From Chamaecrista fasciculata (lineage: Eukaryota > Streptophyta > Magnoliopsida > Fabales > Fabaceae): a stretch of DNA of 64,000 nt. The stretch's first letter is position 1, and each line of letters begins with the position of its first letter. The translations under genes were made by a program, and so were the position numbers. The notes beneath the pieces were generated by a model. It had not been told where the DNA came from and searched no databases. It saw only the letters and a list, made by a program, of their open reading frames with translations. Below, in pieces: positions 1-13,885 of the stretch. The stretch is taken from assembly GCA_003254925.1 (NCBI GenBank), contig QANZ01028774.1, positions 36,226 to 100,225 on the forward strand, in the 5' to 3' direction.

Positions 1-167
1 CAACAGAGGGAAGAAATTTTTCGAGTTTCTCAATTGCAGGGACCAATTCGTTAAAGATGAAAAATATTATGGATTTTTTTGTAATTATTTAGAGATTCAT
101 GTGAAAGAAAAATCTTGAAAAAATAAAAGATATTTGAATAATAAAAACTTAAAAACATTAAAAAAAA

Positions 168-598
168 GGGTAAATTACACTTTGGTACCCTGTGGTTTGA
201 CCATATTTCACTTTGGTACACTGTGGTTTGAAACTTGACACTTTGGTACCCTGTGGTATTCTCCTTTAATACTTTGGTACCCTTTGGAGCTATTTTATAA
301 TTTTAACCATAATAAATTTTGCAAAAATTACATATTGACCCCTAAATTTTTTTAAAGTTTTCATTTTAGTCCCTAGATAATATGTATCTAGGGACCTATT
401 TGTAATTTTTTAAAAACTTTTTGGGGTCAATATGTAATTTTTGCAAAATTTATCATGGTTAAAATTACAAAATAACTCCAAAGGGTACCAAAGTGTTAAT
501 GAAGAATACCACAGGATACCAAAGTGTCAAGTTTCAAACCACAGAGTATTAAAGTGAAATAGGGTCAAACCACAGGGTACCAAAGTGTAATTTACCCT
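168..598. mobile_element. Foldback-type MITE with subterminal repeats
   Basis: The two ends are inverted copies of each other: the left end reads GGGTAAATTACACTTTGGTA and the right end is its reverse complement. Each arm carries repeated units of the type CTTTGGTACCCTGTGGT, about three on each side, and the arms stay complementary to near the middle (around 375-395). No coding capacity is visible. Elements beginning gggtaaattaca with such repeats are very common in eudicot genomes. I place it about 0.3 kb upstream of the likely 5' UTR of the next gene. No clean target duplication can be read in the A-rich flanks. Confidence 0.65.
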
Positions 599-1073
599 AA
601 AAAAAATATCGAATTAGAGTATAATTGATTCAATTGTTAGAGGTGTAATCGAGAAAAAAAAAAGTTGGGAATATGACCTTGTACTTTAAGAGTGTAATTT
701 TTGTCTTTCTCGTATAATATAACTGAAATTTAAATTGAAAATTACGGTATTTTTTTTGCGGAACACCGTATGAGCAAACGGATGCTTACATTGGATCATT
801 ATTCACGAACGCTTCACATGCCACGTCGGACTTTTCTGATTTCCTTACTCATTCTTTCCCTCCAAAATTATCCCACCGTCGCGCGTAACTGCAATAAGCA
901 AACATTCTTCCTTTCCTCTCTGAATCTGATATTCCCACTCTTACTCTCAGCTACGATCTTCAGGTTGATTTTCTCAAGAGAGAAGTCGTTTTCCGATCTG
1001 CAATTACCTCCATGATTCGCAAGAATTTCTCACCGATTTTCTCCGAAACTGCAGGATTCGGATTCTGAAGGAG

Positions 1074-4000
1074 ATGGAGGAGTACTTGCAGTACATGAAG
1101 GCCTTGCGTTCTCAAATGAACGGTACGCCAATTCAGAGCATAATTGTTTTCTCATAATTATTATTTTGGTGATCTGAAAGTGATACAATCAATTTTGTGC
1201 AGATGTCGAGGATCAGGCGGCCATGATTTCTGCAGAGGAGCAAACGCAGTTGACGAACGTGAACACCTTGGAAAAAGACATCGATTCAGGTCTCTTCATC
1301 TTCTTCTTCCGGTTTCTTCTACATTCTTGCGTTTCACTGTGTGTTTTGTTGTAAATTTGCTTGGAATGGAATAATCAGAAATAAACTGCTTCGGTTTTTC
1401 TCAAGATTATGCCTCTAATTATCAGTATACTCGTTTCGTTAGTTTTTATTTACTAGTTCTGTGAGTATTTAGACTTTCTAGTTTCTAATATCTTCAAACG
1501 AGCATAGAGCATTTGAACATTTTAATGAGATCTATTAAAACCAAATTTGCTATAATATTGATAAAAACTATTAAATGCTTAGGAGGTTGAAAATATAAAA
1601 TTATAGTAGCTCATATTAGTTTTGATTTTTGAATGATTATGATATAACAAACTCAATTTGGGATTAACTTCATGATATGGTTCATCTCACTCCAAAACTT
1701 TTGAGCATCTTGTAACGTGTAGCAAAATCTGAAATGAGGCAAGTCAGGGAAGATACTGAAAAGATGATGAAGGCAAAGGGTGAGATATGCTCCCTGATTT
1801 TGGAAAAACAGAAGAAGAATTCTTCTTTGGAGTCTGATATATTGACGCTTACTCAGGTAACTTTTTAATCGGATACATTCATGTGTCTGAATACAGTGTG
1901 CCTATCCCGTTATTGACTAATAAAACCTATTCCAAAACATGACTAGAAAGAGAACAGATGATTAACTAATGTTCAAAAGAAGTTTTATAAATGATGGCAC
2001 ACCCGGGATTCACTCTTCCTTCCTTGCCACTCTATGGGGAAAAAAAGGGATTAGCTGCTGTTCATTTTTAGAAAAATTAATGAATCCACGCTGTGCTGTA
2101 GGATTCCTTATGATTGGATCTTTTATTGTTTTGATGACGAGATGAACAATCTGTTGTCTCTCAATAGAAATGAAAGAAAAAGGGAGAGAAAAAAAGAAAA
2201 TAATCTGATACCATATACTGTGTTCCTGGTATTGTGCATGACTTTCTACCAACAGACTCGTGAACTTATTCAGCAAGAGAGAATTGGATTATCTTCCAAA
2301 CTTGAAGAGAAGAGGTAAGTAACAGAGGATGCTTCATGAATGATCTTATACATGTGATAGTCATCCCTCTAAATTGTTTTACTCTATCAGAGCTTACTAC
2401 GGCACGCTTGCAGAGGATATGAGTGCCAGATTACAACAGCAACAGGTTTAATTTTACGATTCATCTTCAGATGAGTTTTCATTTGGTTGTTGTAATTGTG
2501 GATTGAATTGAAACCATTAGCAGGAATGGATCAGCATTAGGAAGATCAGGAGAGAACTAAAGGAGCAAGAGTCGGTGTGTCTTCTTCTACTCTTTACAAA
2601 TTTCTTAGATATATTTTCTATAACAATAAAATAACTTTGTATACCCTTCAACTTCCATGAAAATAAGAATGTTCGGTCTATGGTTTTAGCATACTGCTCG
2701 AACATGTTCTTCATGGAGTAACATTGTTGTATCTTTAAAATTAATATTTAAATTTTAACTATTTTCTTGTGTTAGTCACTGACTCACTGTCAACTTGAAT
2801 ATATGCAGGTTAAGGATAAGATTGATGGGCAAAGAGACATATCAGCAGGCAGGAATATAAGTTTTTTTTTCCCTGCAAGTTTCAGATCTTTATTTGTTGT
2901 GCCTGCATTAGCAAAGCTTTTAAGGTTTTTCTCTTTAAATTCTTGGCAACTCTATGTCTTTAGATTGCTCATTTACCTAACAAAAGAAGAATTGTAACAA
3001 AAATCTGCCCTTTCGAGTTTGTTTGGTTGCACTTTATGATGTTAAAGTGTTTAACTGCATACATGTCCCACCCTGATAATCCCACTCATGGATTTATAGG
3101 TAATGTAGATGATCAACGAACTTTTAAAGTTCTGTTGGATTGGGTTTAACTTAAAATTCACGATAAGGTCTCGTAAAATCTTCATGCGGTTGTTATATTG
3201 TCAGTGCATGCCCAAAATTTTTAGAAAGCAGCCAAGAGTATTATTTTGACCATTTCCTTTTGCTTGTTTGTTTCTATCTTTCCTCATGGTTTTCTTTGGT
3301 TCCTTTTTTCCTTCTTGTCACTTCAGTTCGATGAATTTGTGATATTCTGTAATATATGGCATGCTGGATTTTTTGAAGATTACACGATTCAGGATATGGT
3401 TATAATGTTTAAATTTAATTTTCTAGCAAGCTTTTAGCAAATATTGGATTTTTTTTATAAAGTCTACGCTGTCTATAGATTTTGACTAGACTAGTATTAA
3501 TGTTCTGAGTTTTTGTTGCATTGTTTCTGCCAAAACAAAATTTGAAATGAGCAGGTGACTTCATTCTGTCCGAGTCAAACACTGCCTTGAGTTTCTGTTG
3601 CTTTCGTGTAACTTAGTTCTTAAAAAGGAAAAAAAAAACTAACGAGCATTATGGAATGTGAATTCAAGTTTTCAAACTAAATCTGATACAATAGCTATCT
3701 TTCTATGATGAGATCTTTCAGGGAAGGCATTTGTCGATGACAACCTCAATGATGTGGTAATCCACTTCTTTCATTGTCCACATGATGTATAATGCATGAA
3801 GTAGAAATCAGGTCATTTACCTTTGTATCACAGGCGATTGAGGCAAGAAAGAGATTAAAGACCCAGTTAGACTCAGCCAAAGCAAGGCTGGATGAGATTT
3901 TACTTATGAAATCCAAGCTTCTTACGGATAATAACACGGTCACATATCTGAACCTTTCAAAGCTTCAAAATATTAGTTACTTAAGTTTCAGGGTGTTTCA

Positions 4001-5407
4001 TGAACTTTATTTTGTTCAGTATAACTTTTTTGTTTTAATAGCATGCTGCAAAACATTTTATTAATTCTATAAATGGAAAAGAAGTGTCTCTATTGTTCAA
4101 AAGAAAAAAAGGAAGCGTCTCTGAAGCTTCGTGGTTACTAACAGTGCTGATGCTTTCCCCCGGTCTTGCACTGCATCCTAGTTTAAGTTGTGATTTACTG
4201 ATTTATTTTTTGGTAAGTTTAAGTTGTGATTGATTGCATTAATAGTCTATTTTTTCAAGTCATGTATATAGTTGTTGACACCTGAAGTTATTATTTCTGT
4301 GGGTGGAGAAGAATGGTTTTTCCAATTTTTAAGCTTTCAGGAAGCTTTTTTTCTTTCATGTTGTAACTGGATGAAATCAATTTTTTTTTTTTTTTTTTAA
4401 TTAGTTAAAGTAGGTATTGCTGCTTTGAAAGTCAAACTTCTTCACTTAAAAGGGTTGAAGTAAATGGCCTCAACTCCCAACCCAGTTGTGGAAAGTTTGA
4501 TATGAAATTGTTGACGAATCTTCTATTTCTTCAGCCCTGGGGAAATATTTTTTATTCATTAACGCTTTTGAGAAAAAAGAAAAATCACTGCGGACATTAT
4601 AATATTTACTGTGCTAAGAAACATAGTTTTATTATGATAAACTTTCTTTGCATCTTTTGAGTATTTCTCTTGCATCTCAGATGAAGCAGGAAATTGAGGA
4701 TGTAAAGCACAGAACATATAACCATAAGGTTGGTTGTTATTCTGCAGGAATTTGTAATGTACGCGTGATTATCATAGTGATCCTTTATACAGATGGTTGG
4801 ATGGAAGATGTTTACAATTTTATTGCATATAGATTAATGTCACGTCTTACATGAATGCAGTCCAACTTTTTTCTTCGAAAATGCTTTTAATTTTGTGGCT
4901 TTTCTTCAACAACTTTCCATATTTTTATTTAATTCTTTTTTTAAATGCATGAGCTACTCTAGTCAGAGGTAAAAGCAGCAGATATAACAATTCTCGAAGA
5001 AGAATATGATGCCCTTATGTCGGACAAAGCTGGAGAAACAGAGTATTTTCAGTCTTTGAAGAAACGTTTTGAGAAACTCAAGGTAAATATGATCAATTTT
5101 TTTGGTAATTTATACAAGGCTGTGAACTATTTATCAACAACAAAGTTCAAGCATGAGGTGAGACGTGGTACCAAAAGAACACTCAAATGTCAATCTTGAA
5201 TTAAGCTTTTCACAATTTATGTAAAAATGGAAATCATATTGTGATTTCTCTTGAACTTTGCCCTTGCATTGAGAGTAGCCTCTGATTTTACAGGGGATCT
5301 GTCGTGTCATAAAATGTGCTTGTGGGGAGGAATACACAGTGGCAGTGAGTAATACAAAAGAAAATGGAACTTCAGAAGGATGTGAAACGATGCTCAAATG
5401 TTCATAG
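1074..5407 (+). CDS. Coiled-coil protein of unknown function, 12 exons, about 298 residues
   Basis: Exons that join in frame: 1074-1122, 1203-1289, 1723-1856, 2256-2314, 2391-2445, 2524-2574, 2809-2848 (or 2860), 3722-3756, 3834-3938, 4681-4728, 4963-5082, 5294-5407. The product starts MEEYLQYMKALRSQM and is almost wholly heptad-like, rich in E, K, Q, L and R, with no membrane segment or signal peptide. It ends in a short non-coiled tail around GICRVIKCACGEEYTVA with three cysteines. The phase is consistent at every junction. Exon 7 has two candidate donors, a GC donor at 2849 and a GT donor at 2861, both leaving the same phase. The start is the first ATG after a leader and fits the exon 1 phase. 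I do not recognise the family. A kinetochore or spindle coiled-coil protein such as an SPC25-like subunit is possible, but the usual globular C-terminal domain is not evident. The gene runs towards the convergent SPS gene. Confidence 0.75.
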
Positions 5408-6006
5408 AGAACTTGAGTAGATAATACTATTTTCCAGTTTGCTTTAAGAAGCAGTTCGAGTGCTTCTTCTCAAATGGTGTTTGAAAAAAGACAGGTATTT
5501 CATACGAAAATGTACACTCAATTCTGAGAAAGTATTTTACATTTGTATCAAATAACCAGCTACGTCAATTGACAATTAAGCGTGTTTTATTTTAAGTCTT
5601 AAGATTGATTGGACTACTTCCAGTCATTAGGGGATCTCACTCTTATATAACTTGAATCTCTACGAAAATATATATGGTTGTGCGTATATAATTCTCTCTC
5701 TGTGCGTAGCCTAACTAACCAAAAATTAAACATAAATTTTGTGATTTTTCCAGTTCTTTAGTTATTAATAGGAATATTATCAATACCACATCAGCTATTC
5801 ACATGCTGTATGAATCATATACATCTTCCAATTCTGTTTATATAGCTTCCTGGAGATTAATGATAAATCATGTTAGAGACGTATTTGTTGTATATTACGG
5901 TATTATGGGATCTACATTCTTCTTTTGTATAGTGTATATATTATGCGGGCTTCTGTTATATAGGCTCATGGATAGTGATATCGGAAATAAACCTCAACAG
6001 TAGAGA
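5408..6006. other. Spacer between convergent genes
   Basis: About 600 bases between the stop codon of the coiled-coil gene and the stop codon of the SPS gene on the other strand. It must hold both 3' UTRs. It is AT-rich, and I see no further gene, repeat pair or RNA gene in it. Confidence 0.6.
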
Positions 6007-9000
6007 TCATGATACTCCAAGATGCTCCAGAACTGCCGATATATCCCAGTCCTTATAGCTCTTCTCGACATAGATAATGTTCGGGCTTTCTAGGGTGAAT
6101 ACATCTTCTCTTTTGAAACCATCTTCACTATGAAGAAGACTTTCACTGCCATACTCTACAGCCTCTCTTAAAACAAGAGTCTTCTGGATACCAGCCATGA
6201 GTTCTTCATAATCTGTATCACCTCTTTCTCCTACAAATATGACTGCTTTGGAGAGATCAATTCCCCACTTGACTGATAAATACCTGCATATATGGAAAGA
6301 CTGTTATTTTCCAGCTAGTTTTCATTACAGTTGGAGGTTCCTGGTATAATGCAAGGAGTGGGGAGTGCATCATGCTACTGACCTCAGTGCTTGTTTTCTT
6401 GATGCAAATAACGGTATCACATTTAACCTGAATCCTGCATGTGTATAGACTAGGTTACAGCGGAAACCTCTCATTCGTAGCCTTTGGCGAAGGTCATCTG
6501 TCTTTCGAATCTGTCATTTGGAATTAATACATTAAAGTCATAATTATGAATAATTTTAAAAAAACACATGAATCATTGAGGTGTCAGTTTCAACTTTAAA
6601 ACACAGATATCTTACCATTGCCCCTGGTTTGACACTGTAGGAATAACACTTAGAACTACAAGCACTGACATACTCTACAATGCCATCCTCATCTCCACCT
6701 TCAATTCTAGCAAGCCTAGGTACCATTGATCTAATATTTTCACCAGGCCACCGGTACTCCACGTGGGCTTCATAGTCTGCATCAGCCATCAAATCTTTCC
6801 ATGGATAATACATTTCACTCCCACTGTTACACACCAGAGCATCGAATTCTTCTATGTTTACATCCAAGCTGTTCAATGCTTCAATAGTCTCTTTTAAACT
6901 CAAACCAGTCAACAACACAATGCCTACCCTCCCTGAGCTAACCCCTGGTCCTGCAGCTTTTAACACACTCATGATAATTGCCTCAAAGGCTTCTGTCCTA
7001 TTTCCTTCACTGTTATAACAATCCGCAGCTATCACAAGCAGTCTTTGCCTTCTACCAGGACAAAAGTTGGCCTTGGAGTTGCCAGTAGACGAGACCCTGC
7101 GGCTAATGGCTTCAATCAGCTCCTTCTGTCTGGCTGCTGGATCCATCTCTCCATTCAACTTGGAGTCTCCTTCTATGGAGAATCTCAAAGAAAGGTCCTC
7201 TACATCTCTTAGTGAGTCACTTATTGGTTCCTCAGCAATTGGCATGATTTCCAAGCGAGATGTGGGGTGGCGGTTCCTGCAATGTTCAATATGGGACAGG
7301 TAGTTGTGACAGTGCTCTGGCCATGAAAATCGATGGATGTTTTTCAGGCCGTTTTTCCGGCATTCTAGCCAAAGATTTTTGTCAGCAACAAGCTTAAGCA
7401 GTGCATCTGCTATGGCTTTCTGGTCGTGGGGGTCAACCAAAAGTCCATTGTTGAGTGCCTGGTATGATATATGAGAACACATAAAATAAATAAATAACTT
7501 CACTCAAAATAAAAAGAAAGAAAATGCATCTGATTCTCTTGGCTACTTATTGCCGAGGAAGAATGATAATGGGCATTGTAGAGCATTTTGATTGAATGAA
7601 AGGATTGGAGTTTTCTTGGTATGGTTTTCTTAAATTTGGAAATTAGGAAGATAGTGGTTATATTCTATTTATAGTATACCTTGAGAATGTCGACAGGCCC
7701 TCCATTTTTTGTGGCCACAACGGGCAAACCATAAGCTGCTGCCTGTTTAGTATGGGAAGGAAAAAGGAAAACCTTGTAAGTTTATATTCCCATCACACAG
7801 AATGTGGAAAATTATATTTATTCGGATGAAAATTTGAGGATTACCTCAATGACTGTGAGACCAAATGGTTCCACCAAGGCTGGATTGATAAAAACTCCCT
7901 TCAAGAGAAGAATACGCCAAAATTGTTTATTTAAGCAGATACAATGTTCCAGTTAGACAAGAAGCAGTCAAACAAGGGCTAAACTGTTGTACTACGTGAG
8001 AAATAGGTAGGTGTAAAAGACTAGGTTCTTTACCTCTATTGTGCATCCAAGTTATCTTACCACCATCAACATATATCTAATATATGAGCATATTAGCTTG
8101 AATTGCTATCATGATTAGTATGGGTTCATTTTGGATTTTTTGGTTGCTTCGAAATAAGCAAAGTTTACTTTCCACATCTTATTTAATCTGATAGTAAGAC
8201 CTCTATATGCACCTTAGTTTTTGCAGCAAGACGATATATCTCCGGTACTTCGGATTGCTTATGATGCTTGGGAAAAGCTACTTGGCCATATAAATCATAC
8301 TTGTCAATGAGCTTGAGTACCATGGTAAGAACAGTAGAGCTGCTGTCAGACATCTCTTCTATGTCATCTCTATTTCCAAGTATTAGTGTCTGCAATTTAG
8401 TTTGCAATAGATCAGAAAGGCTCAGGCATGATTTGACAATTGTCTAGCAAATCAAAGAAATTGTGTAAAGTTGGAGAGAAATAGATGGAAACAAGGGGGA
8501 AGGAAAACTCACCAAGTTAGCCAATTCCCTGAGGGGCTGACATTCTCCAAAAGCCTTGAGCAATGTCATGACATTTTTCTTGGGATCAGGGCGAGACAAG
8601 GCTAGTATGGTCGGTTTGTGAGGATTTGTGAAAAAACGCATTATCTGCATAATAAAACTCTTTAGACATGTGTCTAATTGCAGACTGCATTCTTGCTTAA
8701 ACAATGTTCACGGGATTTAACCAAGATTAATATTTTGATGTTAGCCCAAAGTTGGATGAGGTGTCTTGTTACCTTCAAAAATTTAAGAAATGCGTTGTGA
8801 TGATACTAAATGTGTCAAAATTGCTACTTCCTTCTTTTCACAAAAGCATTAGGGAAAAAAATATGGCAGGGAAGAAGTTGCAACCTCAGACCATATTGGA
8901 GGTAAGTGCTTTTTGCTTTGAGCTCTATCTGATCCAATCAATGACTTCAGGTCTCCCTCACCTTCTACTGAGTCATGTGTTGTAACATAACTGAAGTCCA

Positions 9001-12000
9001 TGCCTGGTGGAATGACCTAAGGATCATGCAATGTCAGCAGGACATTTAACATGTGTCTGACAGGGGTATGCATGTGTCAGAATGGAAAAAACAAGAGTAA
9101 ACATATAAATTGGTCCTTGAAAGTTACATGAGTTAACCCCGTCCCTGAAAGTCTAGTTTACACTCTTTAATCTCTGAAAGTCATGGAACCAATATATTTT
9201 GGTCCTTTTGCCTCTACAAGTTAGTCCCTAAAAAATAGGCTTAAAAAATTCAATTGTATTGCATCCACAATTTTCACGGATTGAAGTGTGTAAAGTAGAC
9301 TTCTAAGGACTAAGTTATCCAACTTGTGTAACATTTAGAGACCAAATTGTATGTTTACTCAAAAAACAAAGAGTAAAATAACATTTCAATCCCTAAATTA
9401 TATGACCATTATCATTTTGGTCCTTGATTTATTGAAATGTTTGATTTAGTTCTAAAAAATTTATAATATGTTGCGAGTTAGTCTCTCTTTGAATACCCAA
9501 TAATCGTAAAACTCACTCCATAAAGAGACTAAATTGCAATGAGTCATAAATTTCTAGAGACTAAATCAATCGCTTTAGAAATCTAAGGACTAAAATAACA
9601 ACAGCCATATAATTTAAGGACTAAATTGATAATTTACTCAACAAACAAAAGAAAGAAAGAGAGTTAATGCGTAGTGTGTATATACATACCACCATCCTGG
9701 GCATGTATCTTCCAAGACAGCTAACTCCACGACGTCTTCTCACCCTAAGCTTCCTCTCCAGCTTGAGATCAAAGCCATCGTACAGTCCCCACTGCTCTTC
9801 AATCTCTTGCCTTGTGCTTGTGACAACCATGTCTGCAGCATCCAACCCCAATTCCTCTGCTTCAATCCTCCTCATGATCTTGTACGTCGCATTTATTGCC
9901 TCCCTTGACAGCCTCCCTTGCTTCAGAAGTTGCTCGAACTTATTGCGCCCCAATGAATGTCCTGTTAGCACCATTGGTACATTCAGTGCACCAGACAAGC
10001 GTGCTGCTATCTCCCCAGCATCTGCATAGTGACCATGGATCACATACGGCCATGTCAGTTTTCCTCCATCTACTTGTTCTCCCAGTGCCTTTGCCATGTT
10101 CACTATGTGGTTCAGTGCTCCATCTACAAATTCAGGTATGTATGGCCATAGTGACTCTTTTGGTATGTACCTGCATGCATGTCGCCACATATTTTTTTTT
10201 ATTCCCCCCCAAAAAAAATTTAAATGACATACTGATTCATGTTGAATATTGATTAGTTTTAATGTTGAAATTTGATGGTCATGGACTAAGTTTGTGTATT
10301 AAAGCAAATTAGTATAGCCTCATCCCTCATTATACACCCTTTAAATTTATCTTGTTTTTTCAATTTGAGACTTTATTTTGGTATTTCCATCACTCCTCCT
10401 GCCTCATGATTCTGGTCCAAGTTTGTGTGATGAGGTAGTGTTGACTTGTGTATGAGTATAGATATGAAGAATGTCATTTGTCTAAAATGCTCAAGGCAAA
10501 TTAGTCACATAATAGATCTGTAAGTATGGAATAAGGGGAATCTGAAACACTTGGGGATGAGAAAGAGAAATGGTACTACTAGTACTAGTATAACGTACTT
10601 ATCTCGAGGACCACAGGGAAGACGGATGATATAGGCTCCACAGCTGCCACTGCCATCAGGTGGACAAGACAACATCTCAATGGGCTCTCCATAGCTTGAG
10701 TCTACTTCAGGTGAAGTTATCTGTCTTGTTAATACATCAACTCGGTATACTCCCTTTGTGTTTGCTAGAGCACGAGCAAGTTCCACCACATATTTCACCT
10801 GAAAAATTAATCAACTTAATCTTAATCTTAGTTCATTAGGCCTACGCTACACTTTTTAGCTGTTGAAGTATTATAGATGTACCTGACCACCAGTATCAGA
10901 ATCTCTCCCTAGTTCCATGTTTTCTCCTCGTACCAATCCATGAATACTAGAGTGTAGGAAAAATACAGGGGTGATGTTGTTATTGTTATGTATGGCAATA
11001 AAATCGAGTCTAATATGGACATAGTTTGGTGAGGAGCAAACCTATTTTCTGGTTTTAGCACAGTATATTGGCTATTTAGTCCTTAAAACATTATCTATGA
11101 AGAGTAAATAATTTATATTTTTAAATAAATCAGGGACATAAAGTTTAGTTTTTATATATAGAGATTAAATTTTAGTTTTGAGACAAATTTAAAGACTAAG
11201 AAGTGAGTTTACTGGTTTGGTGAGAGAGATGAATGTGATATACACCTGACTAAGACAATATAGAGGTTCTTAGAGGTATTATTGTGGTCGGACCAAAGTT
11301 GCAATTCAGAATTGATCCTGGGAATGTCCTTGTGTTTCTCCTTCACAACAGATTCTGAAGCATTCACATCTTTTTCTTTCTCTCCTTCTGACAGCTCTGA
11401 GAGATCATTTGCAGCATCGTTTCGCCCTTGCTCTCGCTCTATGCGCCGTTTTGCTAGTTTTTGTGCATCATCCCATGCAATCTGCCACCATGCATCTCTT
11501 TGTAAGTAAGTAATAACACCACTTTTTTGCTTTTACAGCTATTAATCCCTCTAATCACACCTTAAATCTTGATTAAACGACTTTTTAATTTTATCTCAGT
11601 TTCATCCTAACACGTTTTTTAGTCTCTCAACATTTGGATTCTCAAACTTGATAGTATTCATTTTGACAGCGATATACAGTATGTGGGATACATTACCATC
11701 TCCCCAAAGTTAAACCTTTAAAATTTTCATATCCATCTTTCAATTTAAAGGTAGTATTCTGTTATATTTAAATGTTTATGTATCAATTTTATAATTTTCT
11801 AATAGCTCGCGAGAGAAGAATAATGCAATTTCTCAAAGTAGGTACTGGTATTACTTCCCAATGGATACATACTTGCATCAATTAACTGTTTGTCTTAGAT
11901 TTTGTGCTTACAAGCGTTTGTGTTCTATATGGTACTGTTTTTTTTTTTTGGAAGTGTTTTTAAGCAGATCAAGGATTAATTTTGGAATTCCTTGCTTTTC

Positions 12001-13885
12001 ATTATTATTCTTTTATAAATTAAATCATAATTTGATTTTTTTAATAAAAATACAAAGATATATTATTCATAAATATATACAGCTATGATCGATTTTATGA
12101 AACTAAAGTTGTATGGCACATTCTCAGATGGGGAAGAAAGAAGGAAATAGAAGAAGCATTCAAAAGTAGTAACTTCTTGCCGTAGGCTGTGAAAAAAAAT
12201 AAGTAAAACACCAAAGTTGATATAGCTTTGCTTGGTAAGTTCCTGGAAAAAGTTGATATTAATATTCTCCACTATAAGATTAAAAGTCACTTTTAAAGAT
12301 ACTCTATAATTATTTCTCCCCCCACACTCTAGTATTTGACAACTACAAATCTACAATAGATAACAATTTAAAATATATGAATGCATTATGGGAACGAAAA
12401 ATACTAATTGAAGAATTTAATTTGATGTTGTCATGTCAAGTTGAGGACACTAGTGCAGGATTAGAAGAACGTGGTGCAGGGTATTTTTGTTGACAAGCAA
12501 TTGAAAAATGTATTTTTATTAAAATGAAAGGATTTAACATTTAATAATTATGATCATTTTAAAACTTAATATATATATATATATTTATACATCTATATAT
12601 CTATATATCTATATACTATATTATATGTCTGAGGAGTCTTCTGGTAGTCGGTATATTAAAACTATAGTATAAAATAAATTATTTTAAATATAATATATAA
12701 AATTTATATAAATAAAAATAAAAAATCACCCCCACGTTCTTTGAAAAATACATCCCACGTCCATTACCCATTACAAAACATATATAAATAAAAATTAAAA
12801 ACCATCCCCCACGTTCAGTAAAAAAATCCATCCCAAGATCATTTGCCATTATAGATGTTCATTTAAGGACTTGAGTCATGATATTATTATAAGAGTAAAA
12901 TTCTCTTTAAAAAATAAACTTTTTATTTAAAATTTAAATTTTATGATTTCATTTTATTTTTATAATTTCATTGAACAATTTTTTATGTATTTATATGATT
13001 GATCCACCAATATTTTTGTTATATATTTTTAATTAAATTATTTTAAATTTTGTATGCATATTTGCCTGTCCGTGGCACGCAAAGCCCTTGTAGTCTCATA
13101 TATGCTCACCATTTTTGTTACATAAGATTTTAAGCTTATAAAAAGAGTAAATTACAGTTTTGTCTCAAAAGAAAATATTGATTTTTTTTTTTAATTTAAT
13201 TCTCCACAATAGAACTTTCTGGGTGCATTTAGTTTAAAATACTTTTTAAATTTTTAATATTTAAAAAAACATATTCGTTTTATAAAGATTAAGTTTTATT
13301 CTTATTCTTATTTAAATTATGTTAATTTCAATAACTATATATGACTAAGATTGAAAAAAAGAAATTTGTATGATGAGTATAGTTAATTAGGATGGAAAGA
13401 GAGACCTGTTTCTTTCTGCGAGTTAGATGCCAAATACGCCAGCACATATTCTCCAGTCTGTTACTACGTTCTCTCGTATTCCTTGTGGCTATTACCTGCA
13501 TCACACTTCAATACATATTATTACATATACATTCTTAACTAATTCCTTAATTAATTCACTCAAATATATATATGATATATGATTAATTGAGAAGGAATTG
13601 AATATATATATATACCTTAACCCAAGTTCTGTAAAGGTCAGATTCATCGCAGCTATTGATAACTTCTTCGACGAAATACTTGGTGGGACTGAAGACACTA
13701 CTACTCTTATCTTCTCTTCTTTCCTCAATTTCTTTCACATCTTCTTCAAACTTTTTCATTCTCTGCTTATTATTATTGCTATTCCCACCAGCTTCATTCT
13801 TATTACTACTGCTATTATTCCTCTTCCTTGTGCTGCTTCCCACGTCCAATATTGCCTCCAAATACCCATTCAGCCATTCATTCAC

